Shown here: positions 17,796-27,435 of the stretch, piece by piece
How positions within the stretch are numbered: the first letter of the stretch is position 1
Layout: the number at the start of each line of letters is the position of its first letter
Source: Winogradskyella immobilis
Lineage (GTDB): Bacteria > Bacteroidota > Bacteroidia > Flavobacteriales > Flavobacteriaceae
Assembly: GCF_021887715.1 (NCBI RefSeq)
Contig: NZ_JAIQXX010000012.1
Coordinates: forward strand, 20,084-84,083
Direction: 5' to 3'
DNA length: 64,000 nucleotides
Position numbers and translations under genes: made by a program
The notes under the pieces: model-generated
What the model was told of the DNA's origin: nothing
Seen by the model: only the letters and a program-made list of their open reading frames with translations
Database searches by the model: none

Positions 17796-18965
17796 TTAAC
17801 GATTATTCTCATAAAATTCATAAAATTTTTGCTGTTGCTTATTCACATTAAATTCATGTTTTACGCGATCTTTTGCTCTTTGAATGATGCCGTCTTTTTC
17901 GGTTTGAGGTAAACTAATTACACTTCTAATTTTTTCTACTAGTAGCTCTGGTTTTCGTAAAGGTACAACCCAACCTGTTTCATTGTGCAACACATTTTCC
18001 GATAATCCTTCAGCATCACTAACAACACAAAGTAAACCCATTGCTTGGGCTTCTAAAACAGCATTACAAAAACCTTCTTGCACGCTATATTGCAAATAGA
18101 TATCTGCTTCGCTCAATGCTTCTTTAATCTTATCGTGCCCTAACTGACCTTTAAACGTCACGCTCGAACTTAAGTTTAATTGATGCGCTAAAAACTTAAA
18201 ATATTCTTCTTGAGGGCCATTTCCAATTATCGTGTAATGAAATGTAACTCCCTGTTTTTTTAATAAAGCTAATGCTTCTAGCGTATAATCCAACCCCTTT
18301 TTCCAGTGTAATCTGGCGACCGTTATAAATTGAATTGAATCATTTTCTTTATTTTGAGTTGTCGTAAAAAAATCGACATCTATTGCTGGTGTAATTTTTA
18401 CTACTGGAGCTTGATCTTTAAAGTTATTACTATAGAGAAGTGTCTTTATATCATTAGAAATGACATGAATTTTATCTACTTTATTCCAAAGTTTAGCATA
18501 ACAATTTGGATGTTTTAATGGGTAAATACCAATGTCGAAACCTCTAAAACTCACAGCCAATTTAGCATCAATAGCTTTTGCTAGGTTTTCTCTTCCTATA
18601 GATAAGGTTCCAAACCCAAAATGTAACCAATCTAACTTCTCTTTAAAAAATGCTGCGTTTAAGTATACTTTCTTCATTATTTGAAAAACAGACACACCCT
18701 CTTTTCGTTCTAGTTTATAATATTTAATAACACAATTAACATGCGGAATTAAACTTAAATAAGCTATTATAAGCTTAAAAAGTAGTGCCCCTTTTCGAAT
18801 AGAAACAGATGGTAGCTTTCGCACTTCACATAACGAAAAATCTGGATTGCTTTTTTGACAAAACAAAAGCACAGAATGTCCTTTTTCTTTTAAGCCTAAA
18901 ATTTTAGACTTAAGAAAAGTTTCTGAATAACCCGGCGACGCCGAAAGTATAAGCCCTATTCTCAT
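17796..18965 (-). CDS. glycosyltransferase family 4
   Basis: A 389-residue GT-B enzyme. N-terminus GLILSASPGYSETFLKSK resembles the S-E-T-F opening of colanic-acid-type GT4 transferases (WcaL/AmsK group). The C-terminal domain has FITVARLHWKKGLDYTLEAL, VTFKGQLGHDKIKEAL and EGFCNAVLEAQAMG (E-x7-E). The gene is 13 bp from each neighbour, so it belongs to the same transcript. Sugar unknown, though WcaL-type enzymes are often galactosyltransferases. Confidence 0.9.
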   Translation of the reverse strand: MRIGLILSASPGYSETFLKSKILGLKEKGHSVLLFCQKSNPDFSLCEVRKLPSVSIRKGALLFKLIIAYLSLIPHVNCVIKYYKLERKEGVSVFQIMKKVYLNAAFFKEKLDWLHFGFGTLSIGRENLAKAIDAKLAVSFRGFDIGIYPLKHPNCYAKLWNKVDKIHVISNDIKTLLYSNNFKDQAPVVKITPAIDVDFFTTTQNKENDSIQFITVARLHWKKGLDYTLEALALLKKQGVTFHYTIIGNGPQEEYFKFLAHQLNLSSSVTFKGQLGHDKIKEALSEADIYLQYSVQEGFCNAVLEAQAMGLLCVVSDAEGLSENVLHNETGWVVPLRKPELLVEKIRSVISLPQTEKDGIIQRAKDRVKHEFNVNKQQQKFYEFYENNR

Positions 18966-18977
18966 TGTAAATTTGTA

Positions 18978-19769
18978 TTACAAATTACCCTTAGTTGCAT
19001 TATCTAAAAGTCTTCTGTTTTTGTAAGTGTACAACTTTCGTTTATTTGGATTATATAAAACCCACTCAAAATGTTGTCTTAAAGCTCGAGAAAAACGTTT
19101 TATTTTCTTTCTAATTTTAGATTTATTAATATAGAGACCTTGTCCTAGAGTTGATTCAACATCGATTGCATGAAAATAATTAATTTTAGTTATTCCAATT
19201 TTTGCAGTACTTTTCATTATTCTAATAGCAAACTCTGTTTCTCCATAACCTACACTAGTATTTTCTAAATAATATCCATAGGTTTCATAAAAAGTTTTAG
19301 TGGTTAAAAATGGATGATCACTATATTGAAATGTATTTATATTAAAATTTGAGAATGAAAACTTTGGAATTCTGAAAATATTATCCGAACACTTTATTAA
19401 TTTACTAAACACATAATTTGCTCTATATCTTACCATATCTAAGATCCCCTTTTCTAATAATACTAAACCTTCTAAAAATACTTCATTAAATTTTGAGTCA
19501 ATTAAAAAATCTTCTTGTACATATAATATGTTGGCCCCAATGCAAGCTTTTAATCCTTTATTTATATTTGCTGCTAACCCTTGATTTACTTTTGTGGTAA
19601 CTAATGTATCTATTTGAAAGTCTTTAAGTTTTTCTATATTTTCAATATTACTTCCATCATCACTAACTACAATTTCATAATTAATATTAAAATTAAAATC
19701 ACGTAAAGTATTAATACATTTTTTTAATGCCTCTGGTCTATTATAGTGTGTTATTAATATGCTTAACAT
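18978..19769 (-). CDS. glycosyltransferase family 2
   Basis: 263 residues, GT-A fold: LSILITHYNRPEALKKCI at the N-terminus, EIVVSDDGSN (nucleotide-binding aspartates) and YVQEDFLID in place of the usual DxD, so the metal motif is QED rather than DDD. VGYGETEFAIRIM fits the downstream ED-like catalytic segment. AT-rich relative to the wza end of the locus. Acceptor and donor unknown. Confidence 0.85.
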   Translation of the reverse strand: MLSILITHYNRPEALKKCINTLRDFNFNINYEIVVSDDGSNIENIEKLKDFQIDTLVTTKVNQGLAANINKGLKACIGANILYVQEDFLIDSKFNEVFLEGLVLLEKGILDMVRYRANYVFSKLIKCSDNIFRIPKFSFSNFNINTFQYSDHPFLTTKTFYETYGYYLENTSVGYGETEFAIRIMKSTAKIGITKINYFHAIDVESTLGQGLYINKSKIRKKIKRFSRALRQHFEWVLYNPNKRKLYTYKNRRLLDNATKGNL

Positions 19770-19790
19770 AAAATTATAACTTCTTTTTTA

Positions 19791-20966
19791 CTAATTATTT
19801 AATACTGTTTTGTATAGATTCAACATACCAGAAACCATTTTTTCATGTGAATGATTCTGTTCAATTTTTAACCGTGCCTTTTTTATAATAGTGTTATAAT
19901 CGCTTTCCGAGAGGTTTTTTACTTCCATAATACAATTTGCCATTGCATTTATATCTCTAGGTGGTACTAAAAATCCATTTTCTTCATTTGTAATAACTTC
20001 ATTCATTCCTCCACAATTGCTACTAACTACCAAAATTCCTAAAGCCATAGCTTCTAATACAACATTAGCAATACCTTCTTCTATACTAGATAATAACAAA
20101 ACATCCGCATCTTTAAGTTCTTCTTTTACTTTAGAAAAAGATACCGATTCTTTTAAGGTAACCTCTTTTTTTAATTGTAATTGTGACCGTTGATGTATTA
20201 GCTTTTCATCTTCTTCTACTCCAATAATTGTATAATGAAATGCAGTTTTCTTTTCTTTCAATATTGCCATTGCATCTAAAGCAAAACTATAGCCTTTAGA
20301 AAAATGTGACCTCCCTACAGAAATAATTTTCAACGGTTTATATATCTGTTTTTTAGATTGAAATTGAAAACTCTCAAGCAGTAAACCACTTTTCACAACG
20401 TTGATTTTATCAGGATCTGCGTTATATTTTTCAGCTTCTTTTGAAATAGATTCAGAAACTGCATGAAACGCAGTAACTTTCGGAAACAATTCTAAATACA
20501 AATCTTTATAAAACGGATTTGCTTTAGGGCTAATGGTAATATGTGTACCTCTTAGACTAACCACTAGTTTCATTCCAAATTCTTGAACCCACATCCAGTC
20601 CTTGATACTTTTTGCCCACTGTAAATGAAAAATGTCAGGTTTGTAATATAAAACAGGGTAATATTTTAAGCGCAACACACGTTTAGGTTCAATAGTATTT
20701 GATTTAATAATTTCATCTAGCCTAATTTTGTCTTTAGGTTTAAATAACGATAACAATAAAGTGTACTTACAGAGCCTTATAAGTTTATTTAACTTACTGC
20801 CATAACAATGATATTTAATTGATTTTGACTGAAAACATTTGCCATTAGCAACACCAAAAACTAACACATTTACATTTTTTTTTACTAAGCCCTTAATTAA
20901 ACGCTCAATAAACGTAGTGCTTTTACTAACCCCTGAATATACAGCTACTGTTATTCCTTTCTTCAA
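19791..20966 (-). CDS. glycosyltransferase family 4
   Basis: A 391-residue GT-B enzyme. VAVYSGVSKSTTFIERLI at the N-terminus, IISVGRSHFSKGYSFAL opening the C-terminal domain, and EGIANVVLEAMALGILVVS as the donor E-x7-E site. It is most like the GT4 at 17796-18965 in layout (same HYTIIG segment), suggesting that the two are distant paralogues. Starts 2 bp after the asparagine-synthase-like gene's stop. Confidence 0.9.
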   Translation of the reverse strand: MKKGITVAVYSGVSKSTTFIERLIKGLVKKNVNVLVFGVANGKCFQSKSIKYHCYGSKLNKLIRLCKYTLLLSLFKPKDKIRLDEIIKSNTIEPKRVLRLKYYPVLYYKPDIFHLQWAKSIKDWMWVQEFGMKLVVSLRGTHITISPKANPFYKDLYLELFPKVTAFHAVSESISKEAEKYNADPDKINVVKSGLLLESFQFQSKKQIYKPLKIISVGRSHFSKGYSFALDAMAILKEKKTAFHYTIIGVEEDEKLIHQRSQLQLKKEVTLKESVSFSKVKEELKDADVLLLSSIEEGIANVVLEAMALGILVVSSNCGGMNEVITNEENGFLVPPRDINAMANCIMEVKNLSESDYNTIIKKARLKIEQNHSHEKMVSGMLNLYKTVLNN

Positions 20967-20968
20967 AA

Positions 20969-22381
20969 TCAGTTATTAGTGGTTTTTAATTCTTGTGTTG
21001 AAAATAAAGATAATGTGAGTAACATACTCACTGAATGCGAATAAAAAACTTGGTCTTTATTCTTAAATAAATCGTAATATTTTTGTGTCACTTCTGCAGA
21101 AATCATAGTCGTAAACATTGGATTATTAAAGAGCCTATTCTCTAGTTGTTTTTCATTTTCGCTACCTAAAAATTGTAGTTCCCAATTGCGTTGTATATAT
21201 TTTTCATTAGAAGTTATATGCCTCAATTTGTTATAAATACGGTATGGTAAATTCCATGGTGAACGATTGTATGTATATGAGTATAAATTAAAAGGGCGTT
21301 GTGCTTGCCAAGTTAATTTTGCTAATGTAGGTCTGCGTTTTTTGATATATGCAATCTGAATTTGTCTGCCTGCTAAATACTTTTCTGGTACAGTACAAAT
21401 AAATTCGCACATTCTGTTATCGTAATAAGGTAAAGTTATTGGTTTTTTGCTCTGAAATATTGATAAATTAATACTCGTCCAGCGTGGTGCCCAATACAAA
21501 CTTTTAAATGCTCGTATTTGTGCATTTGCACTCTGAGGTATATTAATGGCTGCTAATAAACCTGAAACTCTTTTTCTAAGGTAATCTTTAAATGAGCCTT
21601 TAAGTTCCCAATCTTGCCATAAAGACTCTGCTAACTCTAAGCCTCCTTTCTTTACAATTTTATTTGCCAAAAACGATACTTGGCTCTCAAAAGATAAATC
21701 ATCTTCAACATTCATATCATCAAACAATACGTCTCCCCAATGACCAAGACTAAAAACATCTCCTAATGCTTCATACTGATTTATAAAAGCCATTTGACGT
21801 GAGTGCGTAAACTCTGAGTAGCAACTTGTAATGTTTGCTAGTTCATCTACGGAATTCCATAAATAACCTTTAGGCACAGTCATCGCTTGAAAGGGGAAGT
21901 CGCAAATTTTGGCTATTTGTTTTCCGTAATACGTTTCATCGTGGCCATTTTGAAACTTATAACTATATGAATTTACAGGAATATTAAGATACTTTAAAGC
22001 TACAGCTTGAGTTCTGCTGTCTAAGCCACCAGATAGTGGTAAAATAACCTTGTTATCCGAAATTTGTTCTTTAATGATCGTTTCAAATAGTTCAGCAAAC
22101 TCATCTACGATTTGTTTAAACGGTCTATCAACTGGTGAATAATGCCACTTAAAATAAGCCTCCTCAGATAAAATTTTTTGAGTAGTCGTATTAATCTCAT
22201 ACTTACACCCTGGCTTTAACACCTTCTGTTCCTTATAATAGGTGTCTTGATCCAAGAAAAAACCTGTAGCCATAAAAATACAAATTGCGCGTTTATCAAG
22301 TGTCTGTTTATAACCTACAAATGTTGGCTCAATTGGAATTATTCCTGTTTTAAATTTTGATATGTTATCTATTTCTTGCAA
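20969..22381 (-). CDS. asparagine synthase-like protein lacking the glutaminase cysteine
   Basis: 470 residues. The C-terminal ATP-pyrophosphatase domain of asparagine synthetase is clear: LPLSGGLDSRTQAVAL (PP-loop SGGLDSR at 117-123) and YDNRMCEF further on. The N-terminal region of about 100 residues does not begin with Met-Cys and carries none of the RGPD or NGEIYN motifs of the glutamine amidotransferase domain, so it cannot hydrolyse glutamine in the usual way. It may activate a carboxylate (for example a uronic acid) and join it to ammonia or an amine. Overlaps the next GT4 by 17 bp. Exact role unproven. Confidence 0.82.
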   Translation of the reverse strand: MQEIDNISKFKTGIIPIEPTFVGYKQTLDKRAICIFMATGFFLDQDTYYKEQKVLKPGCKYEINTTTQKILSEEAYFKWHYSPVDRPFKQIVDEFAELFETIIKEQISDNKVILPLSGGLDSRTQAVALKYLNIPVNSYSYKFQNGHDETYYGKQIAKICDFPFQAMTVPKGYLWNSVDELANITSCYSEFTHSRQMAFINQYEALGDVFSLGHWGDVLFDDMNVEDDLSFESQVSFLANKIVKKGGLELAESLWQDWELKGSFKDYLRKRVSGLLAAINIPQSANAQIRAFKSLYWAPRWTSINLSIFQSKKPITLPYYDNRMCEFICTVPEKYLAGRQIQIAYIKKRRPTLAKLTWQAQRPFNLYSYTYNRSPWNLPYRIYNKLRHITSNEKYIQRNWELQFLGSENEKQLENRLFNNPMFTTMISAEVTQKYYDLFKNKDQVFYSHSVSMLLTLSLFSTQELKTTNN

Positions 22382-23447
22382 GGTTTGAATATAAGGTTTC
22401 GTGAGCGCTGATAAAAGAATTTAAAGAAAAATGTACTTCACTGTAATTACGAAGTTCTTTTCCTATTGTGGTTCTCTCTTCTGAAGACTTGTGGTACATC
22501 ATTAGAATTTTTTCACTCAGCATATCATCATTTTCAACTTCAAATAATAAGTTTTCAAAATCTTTTAAAATATAATGTATCCCTGGAATGTTAGAACCTA
22601 AAACTGGCACTTGCATCGCCATCGCTTCTATCAAAGCCATTGGCATACCTTCCTTTTTACTCGGTATTATATATAAATCTGCTTGTGCTAAAAAAGAACG
22701 CACATCATTTTCTTTTCCTAAGAAAGAAATTTGATTCTCTAAACCTAAGCCCTTCACTAGGTTTTTTAAATAATTAGCATACTCATTTTTATCATCGCCA
22801 ATCACTTTTAAAAAGATATCAGATTTCTGAGTGTTTTTAATCGCTCTAACCAGGGTTTCGATACCCTTTACGGCAACAAGATTAGCAACAGTTATAATCT
22901 TAAACACTGAACAGTCATCGTCTTTTAAAAATAAATCTGAATTGTAATATGCTGTATCTAAACCAAACGGAATAAGTTGTTGCTGCTTTTTATAAGGAAA
23001 GAACATCTTCATTTCGGTATTTACTGTAATAATAAAATGACTTAAAAAACTTCGCAGTTTCCAATGCATATTTCCCCAACTCATTGCTTTTTTTGTAAAC
23101 ACAAACTTAGCGTTTGCAAACCTCGATGCCAATACTTCACTCCAATCGCTACTCCAATGCCAAGAATGCACAATATCTATAGACTGCTCTTTTAAAAACA
23201 ACTTAAAAGGTTTTACACGAGATATTAAACTAAAATAAGGTCGTAAAGGCACTGTAGCATCTATAATATGCATTGGTAAACCTAAATCTTCAACTTCCTT
23301 AAAGAAAGCACCTTTGTTGTGAGTACAAGCAATAATGACTTCAAACTTAGTTTTATCTAAACCTTTAGCTAGATCGTAAAGTACTTTTCCGCTTCCAGCA
23401 GTATCAAAATTTGGGATTGTATATAAAACTCTAGTTTTTTTAGTCAT
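22365..23447 (-). CDS. glycosyltransferase family 4
   Basis: A 360-residue GT-B enzyme. YTIPNFDTAGSGKVLYDLA at the N-terminus gives the glycine-rich loop, VHSWHWSSDW follows, and KIITVANLVAVKGIETLV plus EGMPMALIEAMAMQVPVLG form the donor domain. Overlaps the asparagine-synthase-like gene by 17 bp and lies 1 bp from the GT2, so all are coupled. Donor unknown. Confidence 0.9.
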   Translation of the reverse strand: MTKKTRVLYTIPNFDTAGSGKVLYDLAKGLDKTKFEVIIACTHNKGAFFKEVEDLGLPMHIIDATVPLRPYFSLISRVKPFKLFLKEQSIDIVHSWHWSSDWSEVLASRFANAKFVFTKKAMSWGNMHWKLRSFLSHFIITVNTEMKMFFPYKKQQQLIPFGLDTAYYNSDLFLKDDDCSVFKIITVANLVAVKGIETLVRAIKNTQKSDIFLKVIGDDKNEYANYLKNLVKGLGLENQISFLGKENDVRSFLAQADLYIIPSKKEGMPMALIEAMAMQVPVLGSNIPGIHYILKDFENLLFEVENDDMLSEKILMMYHKSSEERTTIGKELRNYSEVHFSLNSFISAHETLYSNLARNR

Positions 23448-23448
23448 T

Positions 23449-24390
23449 TTATAAAACTTTAGTTTTAAAATAAAAACGATTACATCTTAAAAAAAATGCA
23501 TCTGTTAATAACCCACTTTTGTATAACTTTAACAGAGATAACCCTTTAATGTAATCTAAAAAACTAAAATAGTTTTTATCATAAAATATTTTCAATGTTG
23601 ACTTTACGTATTTTGTATTACTTATATCTCCAGATCGTTCTAGATACTTTACACACATATAATAAAAAGCTTTAACGTAGTTTTTTTGATCTCGTGATAA
23701 TTGGTAATTATCTAAAACATTTATAACTAAGTAATCTACAGACTCACAAACAGGCTGTACAAACTTTTTTCGTTCTCTTATCGACTGAACATTGTAATAA
23801 AAATCAATCGAATTATCTAATACTACATAATCATCAGTGTTAAATAATGCACGAATAGAAAGCTCTACATCCTGCAGTCGTTCTAGTTTAGGATTAAAAG
23901 CACCTAATTCTATTAAAAATCTTTTATTCCAAACTATAGCTGTAGTTTGCCAAATAAAATTTGCATTAAAAAAGTGATTTAAATAATTTGATTTTGGCGG
24001 TGTTGTCGGTATAGAATTGCCTTTATGATCTACAACCATCATATTTTTATACACTATAAAACTCAATGTTTTAACAGAGCGATTTTCAACAAAATCTTTA
24101 GAAATACCATCATCAGAATCTAAAAACACAACCCTATCATGTCTGCTTCGAGTTAATCCTTTATTTCTACATACCGAAGCATTGGTTTTTTTAGAATCTC
24201 GAAAAAACACAACTCTAGTGTCTTCAAATTCTTTAAAAAAAGTTTCGATAGTATTTACATGATTTTTATCTGATTTGTCATCTACTATAATCCATTCCCA
24301 AGTATTAACCGTTTGATTACACAATATATCATAAAGGTTTTTAATGCCCTCAGAATTATTAAAATGTGGTGTTATAATACTTAAGCTCAT
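23449..24390 (-). CDS. glycosyltransferase family 2
   Basis: 313 residues, GT-A: LSIITPHFNNSEGIKNLYD, WIIVDDKSDK, RNKGLTRSRHDRVVFLDSDD (DxD metal site) and LERLQDVELSIRALF, matching the Q/ED catalytic region. The C-terminal 100 residues are rich in Tyr/Lys and resemble helical tails of capsule GT2s. In the minus-strand operon between asnB and a GT4. Confidence 0.88.
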   Translation of the reverse strand: MSLSIITPHFNNSEGIKNLYDILCNQTVNTWEWIIVDDKSDKNHVNTIETFFKEFEDTRVVFFRDSKKTNASVCRNKGLTRSRHDRVVFLDSDDGISKDFVENRSVKTLSFIVYKNMMVVDHKGNSIPTTPPKSNYLNHFFNANFIWQTTAIVWNKRFLIELGAFNPKLERLQDVELSIRALFNTDDYVVLDNSIDFYYNVQSIRERKKFVQPVCESVDYLVINVLDNYQLSRDQKNYVKAFYYMCVKYLERSGDISNTKYVKSTLKIFYDKNYFSFLDYIKGLSLLKLYKSGLLTDAFFLRCNRFYFKTKVL

Positions 24391-24396
24391 CTACTA

Positions 24397-26238
24397 TTAA
24401 ACTAAATCATTATTAATGGCCCATTTTTGCCAAGCGTATAAATGCCAAAGCCCCCAAGGGTCAATTTTTTTTGTATTGGAATAAAAGTCTTGTAATAAGC
24501 TATGTAAAACCTTTTCATCAATATGTTCTCCCCCATAAAAAGAGGAGTCAATAACCGTTTTTATAAAGTTTTCTTTTAAATCGGTCTCTAGCCATTGTTT
24601 TATTGGAATTGAAAATCCTTTTTTTTGTTTTTCTACTTTTTCAATGGGTATAAATTGATATAAGGTGTCTTTTAAAATTAATTTTGGTCGGTCATGGTTT
24701 ATTGTAAACTCTGAAATTATAGAATTACTAAAACCAATCATGTGTTTATCTAAAAAAGGCACTCTTACCTCTAAGCTATTTGCCATACTGGTTAAATCAA
24801 CCTTTCTAAGCGTACGTTGCATGTGTCCAAAAAATTCATTCCTTTTTAGATATTGAAGTACATTAGATTTAGAAAAAGCATTATCATATTGATAAATATG
24901 GTATAATTCTGAAGAGAAATCAACATTTACCATAAGTGCATCAAGCCTAGTAAAATGGATTTGTTTTTCTAATATCCAATCTGAAAATCGTTTAGTTACA
25001 GTTAATGCGGCAGATAAACTCTTATCCTTCTTTCTTAAAAACGGAACAATTAACTTTCTTAGCCACAAAGGATACTTAAAATAATGTGCTTGATTTAAAG
25101 ATTTTCTAAATCTAGGATAACCCCAAAATAGTTCGTCTCCCCCATCTCCAGATAACATTACTGTAGCGTGTTTTTTAGCCTCTTTGGTGATTAAAAATGA
25201 TGGAACGGAACTATAATCTCCAAAGGGCTCAGACATATTCTTGAAATGAATATCTACGCTATTAAGTAATTCTTTTCTATGAACCTTAGATACCACATGA
25301 GAAACCTTCATATGTTCGGCATACACTTTAGCATCTTCAGATTCATCGAGCTCAGAATCATTCAATCCAAACGTGAATGACTTAATATCACTTTTCTGCT
25401 TTTTGGAAAAAGCAGTCACCAAAGAACTATCATAACCTGAGCTTAGAAATGTTGCAATTGGAACATCAGATTGCAATTGGTTTTTTATAATCTTATTCAT
25501 ACTTAAAGAAAACATTTCTCTTGTTTCCTTTGCAGAATCTAAATGTTTTGCTTGTACTTGCCAATTGTAATACAGGCGTTTTTCTTTTACTATCTTTTCA
25601 TTAAAATCCCAAATGACATATTGACCAGGTTCAACCTGAAAAATATTTTGAAAGACTGTATTAGGCGCAGACATATAGCCTAAACCAAAAAATTCTTTCA
25701 TAATTTCTGGTCGCAATTCCTTTTGCTTAAAAGAAGGATGTTTAAATATTTGATCGAATTGAGATGCAAATACTATTCCTGAATCACTTAAACCATAATA
25801 CAATGGTTTTATACCTGAAAAATCACGAATTAAACTTAATTGCATATTCTCAGTATCCCAAATAGCAATAGCAAACATGCCATTAAGTTCTTTAGCGAAA
25901 ACATTGAGTGGTATCTTTTCAATAAGATGCCTTATAATTTCACTATCAGAAGTTGACTTTAAATCACTATCAGAAATTTTATATTTGTGCTGTAATTCTT
26001 TGTAATTATAAATTTCGCCATTAAATACAATAACAAATTTATCTGAAGGGCTTATTAGAGGTTGCATTCCATTTTCTGTAACGTCTAAAATTGCTAGTCT
26101 ATTAAAACCCAATTGACAAACAGAATCTCTATAAGATTTTTGTTGATCAGGGCCACGATGGACACTTAAGTTTAATAATTCTATAAAATTATTTTCACTT
26201 AATATACTTGTAGATATTTCCCCTAAAAAACCACACAT
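24397..26238 (-). CDS. asnB: asparagine synthase (glutamine-hydrolysing), AsnB family
   Basis: 613 residues, full two-domain layout. The glutaminase domain starts MCGFLGEI with the catalytic Cys2 and has RGPD (28-31) and NGEIYN (73-78). The synthetase domain has SSGYDSS (266-272) as PP-loop; note Ser-Tyr where the housekeeping enzyme usually has GGLDSS. Then SGDGGDELFWGY and LEVRVPFLD follow. In polysaccharide loci such enzymes are thought to amidate uronic acids (WbpS-like) instead of making free asparagine; the upstream UDP-HexNAc dehydrogenase makes that plausible. A housekeeping role cannot be excluded. Confidence 0.9.
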   Translation of the reverse strand: MCGFLGEISTSILSENNFIELLNLSVHRGPDQQKSYRDSVCQLGFNRLAILDVTENGMQPLISPSDKFVIVFNGEIYNYKELQHKYKISDSDLKSTSDSEIIRHLIEKIPLNVFAKELNGMFAIAIWDTENMQLSLIRDFSGIKPLYYGLSDSGIVFASQFDQIFKHPSFKQKELRPEIMKEFFGLGYMSAPNTVFQNIFQVEPGQYVIWDFNEKIVKEKRLYYNWQVQAKHLDSAKETREMFSLSMNKIIKNQLQSDVPIATFLSSGYDSSLVTAFSKKQKSDIKSFTFGLNDSELDESEDAKVYAEHMKVSHVVSKVHRKELLNSVDIHFKNMSEPFGDYSSVPSFLITKEAKKHATVMLSGDGGDELFWGYPRFRKSLNQAHYFKYPLWLRKLIVPFLRKKDKSLSAALTVTKRFSDWILEKQIHFTRLDALMVNVDFSSELYHIYQYDNAFSKSNVLQYLKRNEFFGHMQRTLRKVDLTSMANSLEVRVPFLDKHMIGFSNSIISEFTINHDRPKLILKDTLYQFIPIEKVEKQKKGFSIPIKQWLETDLKENFIKTVIDSSFYGGEHIDEKVLHSLLQDFYSNTKKIDPWGLWHLYAWQKWAINNDLV

Positions 26239-26254
26239 AAACTAGCTTAAATAA

Positions 26255-27277
26255 TTATGACAAGATAAACTCTTCTGTGGTTTTAGCAATATGTTTCCAA
26301 TCATATTTTTCTGCCAAGTTTCGTTGTAATTCACTTATGTTTCTAAGGTAATCTTTATTAGATAAGAGTTTAACAACATAATCTATTGTTACCTCTATAT
26401 CTAAATTATCAAAAACTGGTATTCCACTTTCTCTGGGTATATAATCAGTGACAGCACCTACATCGTTAACAATTAAAGGACAGCCACAAGATAATGCTTC
26501 TAATATAGAGTTAGATGCTGTACAATCTTTGAGAGATAATAATAAGCCTTTTGACTCTTGATAATACTTCAATAGTTGTGCATCAGAAATATTGTTCGTA
26601 ACTATAGTTACATTTTTTATGTTTCTGTAGAGTTCTGAGAAATCTTCAGTTATCACTATAATAAAATGTGTATCTATCACCCTATTAACACCTTCTATAA
26701 TCTCTATGTTCCTTTTGTGATCGCGATGAGAAACACCAATTAATAATATTTGATTTAATCGTTCTTTATCAACGTTATACTTAAAATAGTCTGTGTTTAT
26801 TCCATGAGGAATAAATTTAAAATCTGCATCAGTATATTGCTCTAAAAATGAGATCTGATTTGGTCCCATAACAATTATTTTATCTAATGCACTAAGTACT
26901 TTTGAGCGATTATATTGCAATCGTTTTTCTAATTCGGAAGGTGGATGATGAAATGTAGCAATTAACTTATTATCTCTTAAATTGAATGGAAATTGTTTTA
27001 GGTAATGCAGATAATAGTAATCCATATCACCATACAAAATGTGTATTTTTTTCTTTTTAAAAATTTGAATCAGAATAAGCAACTCTTTTATAACAGTAGT
27101 ACTCTTATAGTTGATTAATTGAGTTCTTTTTGCAAAACAACTAACGAATCTGTAGGGCAAATTTAGTTTTTTTGCATAAATTATAGGGAAAGACATGTGG
27201 TTCATAAGTCGCTCATAACCAGAGTACAGCCCATGTCTTACCCAATCTTTAGTTAAAACTATGAACTTTGTTGTCAT
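26255..27277 (-). CDS. glycosyltransferase family 4 (GT-B)
   Basis: 340 residues. Weakly conserved N-terminal half (HGLYSGYERLMNHMS), then DKIIVMGPNQISFLEQY, a HGINTDYFKY segment common in GT4 and GT1 enzymes, QILLIGVSHRDHKRNIEII and SNSILEALSCGCPLIVNDVG as the donor site. First gene of the left minus-strand block: it starts next to a 158-bp divergent region facing the MBOAT gene, so a promoter for this block should lie there, though I could not find an exact -7 box. Confidence 0.85.
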   Translation of the reverse strand: MTTKFIVLTKDWVRHGLYSGYERLMNHMSFPIIYAKKLNLPYRFVSCFAKRTQLINYKSTTVIKELLILIQIFKKKKIHILYGDMDYYYLHYLKQFPFNLRDNKLIATFHHPPSELEKRLQYNRSKVLSALDKIIVMGPNQISFLEQYTDADFKFIPHGINTDYFKYNVDKERLNQILLIGVSHRDHKRNIEIIEGVNRVIDTHFIIVITEDFSELYRNIKNVTIVTNNISDAQLLKYYQESKGLLLSLKDCTASNSILEALSCGCPLIVNDVGAVTDYIPRESGIPVFDNLDIEVTIDYVVKLLSNKDYLRNISELQRNLAEKYDWKHIAKTTEEFILS

Positions 27278-27374
27278 AAATTTTTTTTCGTTTTTTATTA
27301 TCTGAATTTAAAACTCAAACATGAATTGTAAATTTAGAATTTTATTAAACAAGTATTATAATAAAACAATAAAT

Positions 27375-27412
27375 GTTGATTTATTTTTTTTCCTTAGATT
27401 AGCATAATCAAC
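27375..27412. repeat. inverted repeat in the divergent region before the MBOAT gene
   Basis: GTTGATT (27375-27381) and AATCAAC (27406-27412) form 7-bp arms around a 24-nt T-rich spacer, 24 bp before the MBOAT ATG. The divergent GT4 and MBOAT genes share this 158-bp region, so the arms could be an operator. The short length means chance is possible. Confidence 0.25.
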
Positions 27413-27435
27413 CAAATATCTAGGCAACTAAACAA

